Below the pieces are notes generated by a model, which was not told where the DNA came from, did no database searches, and worked only from the letters and a program-made list of their open reading frames with translations. A program made the translations under genes and the position numbers. 50,542 bases of DNA, from positions 1 to 50,542 of the forward strand of contig JAPLAE010000093.1 of assembly GCA_026393455.1 (NCBI GenBank), given 5' to 3'. Shown here one piece after another: positions 1 through 7,835 of the stretch (position 1 is the stretch's first letter; the number at the start of each line of letters is the position of its first letter). Source of the DNA: Actinomycetota bacterium. GTDB taxonomy: Bacteria > Actinomycetota > Acidimicrobiia > Acidimicrobiales > Acidimicrobilacustridaceae.

Positions 1-920
1 CTGAACCCTTCATCGAGGCCAACCGATGGCTCCCACCCGAGGATCCTTCTGGTCTCGCGCTGGTCAAACCAGTGGGCGACCGATAACTGCCGAGCAGCAA
101 AATGGGTGAGCGGCGGCTCAGAGCCGGGCCACACCCGATCAATGACCGAACCGATCCGGGCGGCAAGTGGCGCGGAGATCGACTTGGGTGAGCGAGTAAC
201 TCCTGCAGCATCGAGGATCGACGAGACCAGATCGCGTAACGGACGCGGTTCGCTGCCAGTGACGACCAAGGGCTCGAGCGTCGCTTCGTCGCCCGCGTTG
301 CAGTGATCTAGCGCGGCGACGATCGCTGTTGCCGCGTCGTCGACATAGGTCGTGTCCACCAACGCTCGCCCACCGTCGGGCAGTGCCAATCGACCAGCGC
401 GAGCACGATCGACAATTCGACCGATGAGTTGCGTGTCGCCAGGGCCCCACACCAGATGCGGACGAATGACGACAGTCGGAACGGTTGTTTCTTTGCGCAC
501 GAACGATTCGGCCATCGCTTTTGAACGTGTGTAACCGTCGCCTCCGTCGTAATCGGCGGCGAGCGCTGTCGATCCGACACTGGGTGCGTCGTGGAATGCC
601 ACCGACGGACTCGAAATGTGCACAAACCTGCCGCTCGCCGTTGCCGCCGCCAGTGCGTTGCGAGTTCCGTCGACGTTGATGGCCAGCATCTCGTTCCACG
701 ACGCCTTCGGAGCAACAAGGGCAGCGAGGTGAATCACCGCATCGGCATCGCGTGCTGCGTGCAGAACGGCTGAGCGATCACGAATATCCCCCCGCTCATC
801 GATTGCAGTTGATCCCGATGCGCTGCGTTGAAAACAGACCACGTGATCGCCGCGCTCCACGAGCAAATTCGCAACCGTCCTGCCAAGAAGACTCGAGCCG
901 CCCGTGACGAGAACGTTCAT
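1..920 (-). CDS. oleD: OleD-type NAD(P)-dependent 2-alkyl-3-oxoalkanoate reductase, C-terminus cut by window edge
   Basis: An open frame runs from ATG at 918-920 to the window edge without a stop, so about 306 residues are visible and the C-terminus is missing. The start opens with MNVLVTGGSSLLG, a Rossmann TGGxxxxG nucleotide-binding loop, and the short-chain-dehydrogenase YxxxK active site appears as YTRSK near residue 146. This is the extended SDR / 3-beta-HSD-epimerase family. By family knowledge OleD reduces the 2-alkyl-3-ketoacid made by OleA to the beta-hydroxy acid used by OleC. The start overlaps the stop of the OleBC gene as ATGA (920-917), which implies translational coupling. The oleD assignment rests mainly on position behind oleA and oleBC; the fold alone would fit many epimerase-like reductases. 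Confidence 0.85.
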   Translation of the reverse strand, partial: MNVLVTGGSSLLGRTVANLLVERGDHVVCFQRSASGSTAIDERGDIRDRSAVLHAARDADAVIHLAALVAPKASWNEMLAINVDGTRNALAAATASGRFVHISSPSVAFHDAPSVGSTALAADYDGGDGYTRSKAMAESFVRKETTVPTVVIRPHLVWGPGDTQLIGRIVDRARAGRLALPDGGRALVDTTYVDDAATAIVAALDHCNAGDEATLEPLVVTGSEPRPLRDLVSSILDAAGVTRSPKSISAPLAARIGSVIDRVWPGSEPPLTHFAARQLSVAHWFDQRETRRILGWEPSVGLDEGF

Positions 921-3364
921 CTTCCCGCCAGGAACGTCGAGGCAGACTCGACCAAGAGTTCGCGTTTCACCTTCGACTGATGCCTGATATCGACGGGCAA
1001 ATCCCCTTCGAGCACTGCGGCAATATCGAATACTGAGCTGGCGCGCACCGATGCCGTTATTTGGGGATCAGCAAGCCGCAGTTTCCCTTCAGCCTGAATC
1101 ACCACCGCAATTACTTGGGTTCCCCTTGGGCCAATGCCCACAGCAGCCACTTGACGGCCCAAACCCTTTGCAATCGGATCCTCAACCAGCGCAGACGGGA
1201 CAACCTGAGTCGCAAGGAACAGCGCGTGTTGCAAGCGACCAAGTTGATGAACGTCGCCGTTTGCAGCGATCCGCCCGAGATCGCCGGTGCGGTGGAATCG
1301 AACACCATCAATTGAAACCTCGGAGCGATGTTCTGTTGACCACTGTCGTTCGTAACCCTCGAACATCCATGAAGCATGAACGGCCAGTTCTCCCCATTCG
1401 CCGACTGCTACCGGTTCAGGGTTCGAATCATCGAGCGAAACGACCACAGCCTTGGCCCCATTGAGAACCTTTCCGGTATTGGTTCCGTCGCCAATCTGCT
1501 GCGTTGCGCCCACGCCGTCAGTCAGCGGCATGGCTTCGGTCATGCCCCAGGGCGAGCGAACATCGGCATCGGTGACTGCGGCAATCGCGGTTGCCAACTC
1601 GGTGGAGATCGGAGCACCAGCGAGCATCACGAGACGAAGCGCGGCTTTACGACCCGCAGCAGTAGCGGCAATTCGTCGAGCCGAAGCCGGTGAAAGCCAA
1701 GCAACGTCAACCTGTGATGAAGCGAGGACCTGTGCGAATCGATCGAAATCGAGTTCCGAAGGTTTTGTGACATCGATATCGGGCAACACACACGGAACGC
1801 CGAGCGCGGGCCCAAGCAGAATGAACGGTGCGAACGACGTAACGAAACCGTGTTCGCTCGACATCGCGAACGATTCGCTTATGACATCGCGCTGCGCCGC
1901 TAAGGCCCCATGCGTGTAGCGAACAGGTTTGGCGGGACCAGTTGAACCCGAGGTGTGCACGACTGCTGCTTCAGACTCGGGAGCAAGCGGCGGAAGTTGC
2001 GATTGAGACGTGGACCGATGCGTCGTCAACGAAAGTGCACGTGGGAATCGACTAGTGCAGACCATTCGCGCGCCAGGTGTCCAGCCCAAGGTTCTCGCTG
2101 CCGTCAGAGTTTTTGAGGTTCCAAATACCCACTGTGGGTTTGCACCTCTGAGAACCGTTCGAAGTCCTCGTGCACCGAGTCCGCTGTCAGCCACAACAAG
2201 GGCGCCACCGGCAAGCCATACGCCGTAGGCCGCAGCGAGCAGCTCCGCTCCGGGCGGCACGAGCATCGCAACACGATCACCGACTTCAAGCCCCGCCTCC
2301 ATCAGCATGCGCGCAATGTCTTGGGCCTCGATCGCTAATGACTCCCACGAAACGGAACCGCTGCGATCAGTAAATGCCGCGGACTTATCTTGGGAACGAG
2401 AACGAAGCGCTTCGGTTATCGCGGTAAATGAGTGAGGGTCGACCTCGTCTCGTTTGGAGTTGACGAACTCATTAGTCGAATGATCGGGACCAAGCACATC
2501 GTTAAGCCACGACGATGCGACGGCAGCCATGGGCTCGTCGAGTGGAACCAGATGGGCAGCTTCGGGGAAACGATGGACATCGGCATGGGGCGCTCGTCGC
2601 AGAAGATCGGCAAGAAAGCGATCGTGAAATACCGGGTCACGACCACCCCAGACGAGTAACAACGGAACCTGAAGGTTCGAAAGGTTGTCGGCTGATTTCT
2701 GCAGCGCCAACCATGACTCGTCTTTTTCACTCAATGGAATGTCGGTCACAAAGTCTGCAACCGCGGCGCGACGATCGGCTTTCCGGTACGGGGCGCGCAG
2801 CGCTTCCCGATACTGCTTCTTCGTCATCGCTGCAGTACCGGAAACAAAGACAGAGGTGCGACGGCACAACAGATCGACGAATCGACGCGCCGTTGAAATG
2901 AGAGGCGGCACCTTCGTGTTTTCGGGCAGGCCCACTCCGGTATTACCCAGAATTACGGCGCGCACATCGAGCGAGGAAGCGGCACCGAGTGCTACCGGGC
3001 CGCCCCAATCATGGGCAGCGAGCACAAGCGGGCCCGAGGTGTGCTGTTCGCAGAATGCAACAAGTTCTGCGACTCGCTCTTCGAGTGTTCGTCGCGTCGA
3101 GCGCTGCGACCAACCCATGCCGGTTTGATCAACAGCAATAACTCGCCATTCCGGCCTCAACGTTTCAAGGAAGTCTTTCCAGAGATACCCCCACGTGGGG
3201 TTGCCATGAACGCAGACAATCGTTCCGCGAGGTCCTTCGCCAGTATCGAGAATGCTCCATTCCACATCTGCAACACCAGAACGTTCGATGCGAACCGTTC
3301 GGTGCCACTGTGGATCAATCCCCCACCGTTCCCAGTCGGCGACAGACGGAGTTTCAATCGTCAA
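917..3364 (-). CDS. oleBC: OleBC fusion: beta-lactone decarboxylase - beta-lactone synthetase
   Basis: 815 residues in two parts. Residues 1-290 are an alpha/beta hydrolase of the haloalkane-dehalogenase type: HGNPTW oxyanion motif (53-58), nucleophile D119 in AAHDWGG, acid D243 in GGRDPVF, and base H271. Residues about 310-815 are an acyl-AMP-ligase-type enzyme with the P-loop TSGSTGPAKP (471-480) and a TGD motif in FHRTGDLGRI. By family knowledge OleC turns the beta-hydroxy acid into a cis-beta-lactone using ATP, and OleB decarboxylates that lactone to an internal olefin. OleB-OleC fusions are known from Actinobacteria such as Micrococcus. The start is TTG, 6 nt after the oleA stop, with no good ribosome binding site and no alternative start nearby, so translation is probably coupled to oleA. 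The 3' end overlaps oleD by ATGA. Confidence 0.9.
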   Translation of the reverse strand: MTIETPSVADWERWGIDPQWHRTVRIERSGVADVEWSILDTGEGPRGTIVCVHGNPTWGYLWKDFLETLRPEWRVIAVDQTGMGWSQRSTRRTLEERVAELVAFCEQHTSGPLVLAAHDWGGPVALGAASSLDVRAVILGNTGVGLPENTKVPPLISTARRFVDLLCRRTSVFVSGTAAMTKKQYREALRAPYRKADRRAAVADFVTDIPLSEKDESWLALQKSADNLSNLQVPLLLVWGGRDPVFHDRFLADLLRRAPHADVHRFPEAAHLVPLDEPMAAVASSWLNDVLGPDHSTNEFVNSKRDEVDPHSFTAITEALRSRSQDKSAAFTDRSGSVSWESLAIEAQDIARMLMEAGLEVGDRVAMLVPPGAELLAAAYGVWLAGGALVVADSGLGARGLRTVLRGANPQWVFGTSKTLTAARTLGWTPGARMVCTSRFPRALSLTTHRSTSQSQLPPLAPESEAAVVHTSGSTGPAKPVRYTHGALAAQRDVISESFAMSSEHGFVTSFAPFILLGPALGVPCVLPDIDVTKPSELDFDRFAQVLASSQVDVAWLSPASARRIAATAAGRKAALRLVMLAGAPISTELATAIAAVTDADVRSPWGMTEAMPLTDGVGATQQIGDGTNTGKVLNGAKAVVVSLDDSNPEPVAVGEWGELAVHASWMFEGYERQWSTEHRSEVSIDGVRFHRTGDLGRIAANGDVHQLGRLQHALFLATQVVPSALVEDPIAKGLGRQVAAVGIGPRGTQVIAVVIQAEGKLRLADPQITASVRASSVFDIAAVLEGDLPVDIRHQSKVKRELLVESASTFLAGR

Positions 3365-3370
3365 CGCGTA

Positions 3371-4384
3371 CTACCAAATCAGTTCGGCGACCGAACAGTT
3401 GAGTCCCGATCCGATCCCCATTAGAAGTACGCGGTCACCCACTGTCAACTGATCTGCGGTGACTGACAACGTGTAAGGAACTGCTGCCGGCCCAATGTTT
3501 CCGAACTCTGGATAGGTGAGCGGCACGCGAGATGTATCGATCGACAACAACTCACAAAGTTTCGTGGTGTGCACAGCCGAGACCTGATGAAGGATGTACG
3601 TGTCGCAGTTCGACCACTGCCAACCTTCGGCCAGCGCGTCGTTGAAGGTGACTTCAGCGAGATCAAGACCTGATTCGAGCAGAGCCGCCGTATCGGTGCG
3701 CATCTCGTCGAGATCACCAACACAGAGATCGTGATACTTCGTTGCTGCCCGTGTGACTCCCCCGAGGAACTGATGCGAACCCTGACGAGGACCACCCATC
3801 ACCATCGCTGCTGCGCCCGAACCTAGGGTGAGCGATGCGAACTGATCGAACACATCGGTGAGCGTGGAAGACGAGTCTTGAAGCCGAGCAATGGTCTGCG
3901 TCTGTGGTTGACGACTTCCTTCGCCATCGACGATGAGCGCCACCCTTGCTTGGCCCGACTCGATCATCGATGACGCGAGCGTCATTGCGTTGATGAAACC
4001 CAAGCACGCATTGCCGAGGTCGAAGTTCATTGCATTCGGTGAAAGACCCAACCGGTTGTGAACGGCGCAAGCAATGCTGGGCTCGAGATGGTGTTTGCAC
4101 ACTGAGGTGGAAATCAGCAGATCGACTTCCTCGGGGGCAACGCCCGCTTGTTCAAGCGCAAGAACTCCGGCCCGGGCTGCAGCATCGTCGAATGTGACAT
4201 CTTCAGGCCACCATCGACGCGCTCGGATACCGGCGACTGATTCGAGAAGTCCGGGACGAACGCCAACGCGTTCATAGGTTTCGGCCAGTTGTTCGTCGAT
4301 CCACGCCGAGGTGATGATCTCGGGAGCATCCACATGGGAGACCGACCACACATGGGATCGGGCGAACGTAACCGGTGAACTCAC
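3371..4384 (-). CDS. oleA: OleA, thiolase-fold acyl-CoA head-to-head condensing enzyme
   Basis: 337 residues of the FabH/KASIII-like thiolase superfamily. The nucleophile C127 lies in GNACLGF, followed by H266 in ILHQVS and N296 in FGNIGPA, the Cys-His-Asn triad. E101 stands exactly 26 residues before the cysteine, matching the Glu117-Cys143 spacing of Xanthomonas OleA, where the Glu deprotonates the second substrate. OleA performs non-decarboxylative Claisen condensation of two fatty acyl-CoAs to a 2-alkyl-3-ketoacid. It is the first gene of the oleA-oleBC-oleD operon. The start is GTG, placed 6 nt after a TAGGCT -10 box (4391-4396), consistent with leaderless mRNA. Without its neighbours it could be read as a KASIII; the OleBC gene next door makes OleA the better call. 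Confidence 0.9.
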   Translation of the reverse strand: MSSPVTFARSHVWSVSHVDAPEIITSAWIDEQLAETYERVGVRPGLLESVAGIRARRWWPEDVTFDDAAARAGVLALEQAGVAPEEVDLLISTSVCKHHLEPSIACAVHNRLGLSPNAMNFDLGNACLGFINAMTLASSMIESGQARVALIVDGEGSRQPQTQTIARLQDSSSTLTDVFDQFASLTLGSGAAAMVMGGPRQGSHQFLGGVTRAATKYHDLCVGDLDEMRTDTAALLESGLDLAEVTFNDALAEGWQWSNCDTYILHQVSAVHTTKLCELLSIDTSRVPLTYPEFGNIGPAAVPYTLSVTADQLTVGDRVLLMGIGSGLNCSVAELIW

Positions 4385-4390
4385 CTGTGC

Positions 4391-4396
4391 AGCCTA
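4391..4396 (-). promoter_or_regulatory. Candidate -10 box (TAGGCT), oleA
   Basis: On the minus strand TAGGCT is followed by 6 nt and the GTG start of oleA, with no Shine-Dalgarno sequence between. This fits a leaderless transcript. It lies in the 40 bp gap behind the preceding oxidoreductase gene, so the ole operon probably has its own promoter. No clear -35 was seen. Confidence 0.5.
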
Positions 4397-4424
4397 GGGC
4401 CCGATCGGCCGGTTCGGAAGATGG

Positions 4425-5306
4425 TCAACTCAATAGCGCCGGAGCAAGGCGTTGCCACGTCTCCATAGGGATCGAAGTCCCGTCGGATGGGAGAACTTGG
4501 ATACATACGTGATCTGCGCCGGCGTCGTGATGGGCCTTGACCCGATCGGCGATCGCACCTTCATCGCCCCACGCCACGATGGCGTCAACAAGGCGATCGG
4601 ACCCGCCATCGGCAATATCGGCATCGGTGAATCCGAATCGCTTCAGATTGTTCGTGTAATTCGGAAGCGTGAGGTACATCGACATGTGGCCGCGAGCTAT
4701 CTCACGAGCTTTCGCTGGATCGGTTTCAAGAACGACTGCTTGTTCTGGGCACAACCAACCACGAGCACCCATGACCTCGCGTGCGAATGCAGTGTGCTCG
4801 ACCGGAATGAAATACGGATGCGCACCCTGCGTGCGTTCTGCTGCGAGCTCAAGCATCTTCGGCCCAAGAGCGGCCAGAACTTTTTGCGGTGGAGCGCTCG
4901 GTGGCGCTGCGGTGAACAATCCATTGTCCATCCCGTCGAGGTACGACTTCATCGCCGAATAAGGCTTTGAATAGTCGTGACCACGAAGCCCAGCCACCAT
5001 CACTTCGTGACTCACGCCAAGCCCTAGAAGAAAGCGATCAGGGAACGCTTCTGAGACGGTGTTCCACGCTGAGTTCGCGCACAGCGCGTCTCGGGCGTAA
5101 ATCGAAGCGATGCCTGTGGCGACAACCATCTTCTTTGAAGCGGCCAGCAACAGCGTTGAGCTGACAAACGATTCACGGCCGATCATTTCTGGGATCCACA
5201 GAGCCCCGTATCCCAGTTCATCAATTTCTGCTGCAGTCTCCTGCGCCAGAGAAGACGGAACAAGATCAAGTTGATAGGCCCACAGGCCAACGCGTCCAAG
5301 ATTCAT
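4425..5306 (-). CDS. LLM-class F420-dependent oxidoreductase
   Basis: 293 residues of the luciferase-like monooxygenase fold (TIM barrel). It opens with MNLGRVGLWAYQLDLVP, contains a family-typical strand with ALWIPEMIGRES, and FLLGLGVSHE in the position of the usual GLG-SG strand. Such proteins in Actinobacteria mostly use coenzyme F420 for hydride transfer; the substrate cannot be read. The start was set at ATG 5304-5306: upstream in-frame sequence overlaps the divergent DUF2752 gene and looks non-coding. A TATGGT -10 box sits 6 nt before the start; the spacer GAGGGG could also serve as an SD. The gene ends 40 bp before oleA in the same direction. Confidence 0.85.
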   Translation of the reverse strand: MNLGRVGLWAYQLDLVPSSLAQETAAEIDELGYGALWIPEMIGRESFVSSTLLLAASKKMVVATGIASIYARDALCANSAWNTVSEAFPDRFLLGLGVSHEVMVAGLRGHDYSKPYSAMKSYLDGMDNGLFTAAPPSAPPQKVLAALGPKMLELAAERTQGAHPYFIPVEHTAFAREVMGARGWLCPEQAVVLETDPAKAREIARGHMSMYLTLPNYTNNLKRFGFTDADIADGGSDRLVDAIVAWGDEGAIADRVKAHHDAGADHVCIQVLPSDGTSIPMETWQRLAPALLS

Positions 5307-5312
5307 CCCCTC

Positions 5313-5318
5313 ACCATA
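5313..5318 (-). promoter_or_regulatory. Candidate -10 box (TATGGT), LLM oxidoreductase
   Basis: TATGGT on the minus strand lies 6 nt before the ATG at 5306. It is back to back with the DUF2752 -10 box, so the 58 bp between these divergent genes carries two promoters. Confidence 0.45.
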
Positions 5319-5351
5319 GGCAACGACAGCAGGTCGTGACGAGGTCGGCTC

Positions 5352-5357
5352 TACACT
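5352..5357 (+). promoter_or_regulatory. Candidate -10 box (TACACT), DUF2752 gene
   Basis: TACACT is followed by 7 nt and the GTG start at 5365, without a Shine-Dalgarno sequence. This fits leaderless transcription. Confidence 0.5.
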
Positions 5358-5364
5358 CGAAGAC

Positions 5365-5838
5365 GTGCTGACGAACCCCGTTGATTCGCCAAGTGAGGCA
5401 AGTTCCCCTCTCGGTGCGAACGCGGCGCGCACTCGTCGCATCAACCCCGGGATGGCAATCGCCGGCGGAATCGCGATTGCTGGATGTGTCGTCGTCGGCA
5501 TCGTCGACCCAAACAAAACGCAGGTCTTCCCCGCCTGTGCCTTCAGGGCGATGACTGGCCTCGATTGCCCCGGTTGCGGAATGACTCGTGGGCTCCATGC
5601 GCTACTCAACGGAGACGTGCTGCGAGCCATGAACCACAACATTTTGCTCGTCGTCATTCTTGCGACAAGTGCGGTGTGGTTTGGTTGGAATGCGATTGCT
5701 CGACGTATGGGCAAGCGCCAACTTCACTTTGAATTCAAACGCAATACCTGGATCGCAATCGGAGTCACAGTGTTCGCGTTCTGGGTTGTGCGCAATCTCC
5801 CTTGGGCACCGTTCAACTGGTTGGGCTCAGGCGCGTAA
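5365..5838 (+). CDS. DUF2752 membrane protein
   Basis: 157 residues. The hallmark C-P-x-C-G-x-T-R motif is present as CPGCGMTR (68-75) with an upstream cysteine at 58, followed by the family-typical LHALLNGDVLRAMNHN segment. Hydrophobic stretches at about 30-47, 92-110 and 130-145 suggest three membrane segments. The function of DUF2752 is not known; the paired cysteines suggest metal binding or redox but this is inference. The start is GTG just after a -10 box. It stands alone on the plus strand, divergent from the F420-type oxidoreductase and convergent with the gamma-carbonic-anhydrase-like gene 16 bp away. Confidence 0.85.
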   Translation: MLTNPVDSPSEASSPLGANAARTRRINPGMAIAGGIAIAGCVVVGIVDPNKTQVFPACAFRAMTGLDCPGCGMTRGLHALLNGDVLRAMNHNILLVVILATSAVWFGWNAIARRMGKRQLHFEFKRNTWIAIGVTVFAFWVVRNLPWAPFNWLGSGA

Positions 5839-5854
5839 GTGCTTGTGCTGAGTG

Positions 5855-6376
5855 TCAGTCGATGCGGCGCATCTCTGCTCGATACATCTTGCCTCGTTCG
5901 GCGTAATCACGAACGGCGATTTCTTGGATAAACGGTTGGTTGGGACCGACCTCGCGCAACTTGGCAGGTACGCCGAGCGCCATCATGCCGGTAGGCACTT
6001 CCATCCGGTTCGGTACCACGGCGTTTGAACCCACGAGCGAACCAGAACGAACAATCGCTTCATGAAGCACAACCGAACCGTTACCGACAAGCGAATTGCT
6101 TTCGATTGTGCAGCCTTCAAGGTGAACGATATGGCCAATTACGCAATCGTCGCCAACGATTGTTGGCCTCGTTGGAATGCAATGGATCACGGTTCCGTCT
6201 TGAATTGAGGTTCGCTCCCCGATGCGAATACCGCCGTTGTCGCCCCGCAGAACCGCACACGGCCAAATAGTGCTGTCGGCCCCGATCGTGACGTCACCAA
6301 TAATGACGGCTTCAGGATGCACCCACGCATCGGGATGGATGTCAGGGACCATGTCTCCCAGCGCGTAGATCGCCAT
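5855..6376 (-). CDS. Gamma-carbonic-anhydrase family hexapeptide-repeat protein
   Basis: 173 residues of left-handed beta-helix (hexapeptide repeats such as IIGDVTIGAD, RIGERTSIQD, IESNSLVGNG). It has the family RGD-type turn (VLRGDNGG, 43-50) and a first zinc-ligand His at H65 in GTVIHCIP. H82 follows in IGHIVHLEG, but at the place of the canonical third histidine (H-x4-H) there is E87, while H85 is two residues earlier. Activity as carbonic anhydrase is therefore uncertain; the PaaY/YrdA-like subgroup often has unknown roles. It is the last gene of an operon with the flavin reductase (3 nt between stop and start) and the MBL-fold hydrolase. Confidence 0.85.
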   Translation of the reverse strand: MAIYALGDMVPDIHPDAWVHPEAVIIGDVTIGADSTIWPCAVLRGDNGGIRIGERTSIQDGTVIHCIPTRPTIVGDDCVIGHIVHLEGCTIESNSLVGNGSVVLHEAIVRSGSLVGSNAVVPNRMEVPTGMMALGVPAKLREVGPNQPFIQEIAVRDYAERGKMYRAEMRRID

Positions 6377-6379
6377 GAT

Positions 6380-6877
6380 TTAGAACGCCACCCGGCCGTA
6401 GCCTCCGCGGAAGAACACAAGTGCTCCGCCTTCATGTTTCACATCAAGATCGGTAACAGCGCCGAGGATGATGTCGTGATCACCACCGTCGAGAACAGAG
6501 TGCAGATCACAATCGACGTAGGCCAGTACGCCGTTGAGAAGCGGCGCACCATTCGCAGATCGCTTCCAGCCAATTTCAGAAAACTTGTCGTCAGCCTTTG
6601 ACCCGAAAACACGACTTATGTCCTCTTGGTCGTCAGCGAGGATATTCACGCAGAACTTGCCAGCTTCACGAAGCTTGGCCCAACTCGCAGATGTCTTCGA
6701 AGCACTGAAAAGTACAAGTGCAGGATCGAGTGACACCGACGTAAAAGATCCGATCGCCATACCCGCCGGGCCATCATCGGTCATTGCAGTAATGACAGTC
6801 ACGCCAGTAGGGAAATGTCCGAGCACCTGGCGATACTTGGCACCATCAAAAGGAGTTGTCTTCGAATTCTCGCTCAC
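6380..6877 (-). CDS. Flavin reductase-domain protein
   Basis: 165 residues of the FMN-binding split-barrel flavin-reductase-like family: start with FPTGVTVITAMTDDGPAGMA (20-39), then the conserved SFTSVSLDPALVLF and FCVNILADDQEDIS. Such proteins reduce FMN/FAD with NAD(P)H to supply two-component monooxygenases. No partner monooxygenase is adjacent, so the partner may be the flavoenzymes elsewhere in the window or beyond. The start is GTG, 12 nt after the MBL-gene stop; the stop is 3 nt before the start of the gamma-CA-like gene, so the three genes are one operon. Confidence 0.85.
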   Translation of the reverse strand: MSENSKTTPFDGAKYRQVLGHFPTGVTVITAMTDDGPAGMAIGSFTSVSLDPALVLFSASKTSASWAKLREAGKFCVNILADDQEDISRVFGSKADDKFSEIGWKRSANGAPLLNGVLAYVDCDLHSVLDGGDHDIILGAVTDLDVKHEGGALVFFRGGYGRVAF

Positions 6878-6889
6878 AAGGGCGAGATC

Positions 6890-7723
6890 CTAGGCGAGGG
6901 TGATGGTCAATCCCTCGTAGGCGGCGGTAATCGAACCGACGCCCAATTCCCGTCCGGTTTCCTGCGCTTCAACAAGAAGCCGGTCGAGCATGTCATCGTC
7001 ATGACTCGGATCGTGGTGGAACAGCACCAACTGCCCAACCTCTGTTGCCGCAGCAACACGAACGGCATAGCCAACTGTGCAGTGACCCCACGCTGGCTTA
7101 CGTAGATATTCCTCGGGCGTGTATTGCGCATCGTGGATCAGCACATCGACACCCTGACAGAGTTCGAGGACGGACGGTTCGATCGAAACGCCATCGGCAG
7201 GTTCTTGATGGTCACTCACATAGGCCACGGAGAAACCGTTGCGCTCGACCCGATAACCGAAGGTGGTGTCGGTATGAGGAACTTCGAGTGCAGTGACTTT
7301 GGCGCCGGCAATTTCATGAACACCTTTTTCAAGGGTGAAAAAAGAAATCTTGCTCGGAAGGTCCTGGCGAGTAACCGGGAAAAATGGTGGCCGCATCAAG
7401 TCGTCGAATGCCTGAGCAAAACCAACACCATCGTGAGACGGCCCGTAAACATCGAGCGTTGATCCGGCAAGAAGTAGGGGCTGACAGAACGGAAGTCCTT
7501 GGACGTGGTCCCAGTGCAGATGCGTAACTAACGCGTGGGCGTGCAGTTCTTCCCCGGGTTTCTGGTCTGCACCGAAGTAACGCACGCCAGTGCCGAGATC
7601 GAGGAGGATCGGATCGAAATCGTCGTCGCGAAGAACAATGCTCGCGGTGTTCCCGCCGTAACGCGATGTGCTTTCGCCGGCGCACGGTGTTGAACCTCTC
7701 ACCCCGTAGAACGTGATTTCCAC
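6890..7723 (-). CDS. MBL-fold metallo-hydrolase
   Basis: 277 residues from the chosen start. It begins VEITFYGVRGSTP and shows YGGNTAS, LDLGTG, and the metal-binding HLHWDHVQG motif (HxHxDH), followed by downstream histidines (SDHQEP, IHDAQYTPEEY, HHDPSHDDD) of the metallo-beta-lactamase / RNaseZ-like family. Reaction: probably hydrolysis of a phosphodiester or related bond; the substrate is not evident. The GTG at 7721-7723 was chosen because a strong AGGAGG ribosome site lies 6 nt upstream, whereas an ATG seven codons earlier has none. First gene of the MBL - flavin reductase - gamma-CA operon. Confidence 0.85.
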   Translation of the reverse strand: MEITFYGVRGSTPCAGESTSRYGGNTASIVLRDDDFDPILLDLGTGVRYFGADQKPGEELHAHALVTHLHWDHVQGLPFCQPLLLAGSTLDVYGPSHDGVGFAQAFDDLMRPPFFPVTRQDLPSKISFFTLEKGVHEIAGAKVTALEVPHTDTTFGYRVERNGFSVAYVSDHQEPADGVSIEPSVLELCQGVDVLIHDAQYTPEEYLRKPAWGHCTVGYAVRVAAATEVGQLVLFHHDPSHDDDMLDRLLVEAQETGRELGVGSITAAYEGLTITLA

Positions 7724-7794
7724 TGCCCACCTCCTCCCCTGCAAGAACGAAGTGGGAACGCTAGGACAAGGGCCAAACGATGTGAAGGGCGAGT

Positions 7795-7802
7795 GACATG
7801 TC
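7795..7802. promoter_or_regulatory. 8-bp perfect palindrome, candidate operator
   Basis: GACATGTC, flanked by gagt and tcac so that an imperfect inverted repeat spans about 7791-7806. It lies in the 112 bp between the divergent MBL-fold and epoxide-hydrolase-like genes, about 21 bp upstream of the latter's -10 box, where a repressor could act on both. No regulator gene is adjacent. Confidence 0.2.
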
Positions 7803-7823
7803 TCACACCTCCCGGATTCTCGC

Positions 7824-7829
7824 TACCTT
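7824..7829 (+). promoter_or_regulatory. Candidate -10 box (TACCTT), alpha/beta hydrolase
   Basis: TACCTT is followed by 6 nt and the ATG at 7836 with no Shine-Dalgarno sequence; the same CGCTACCTTC context recurs before the gene at 22571. Confidence 0.5.
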
Positions 7830-7835
7830 CGTTAG

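Noticed and set aside
5307-5714. A 136-residue N-terminal extension of the F420-type oxidoreductase frame
   Set aside because: It has no resemblance to the family, runs antisense through the DUF2752 gene, and a proper start with a -10 box lies at 5306.
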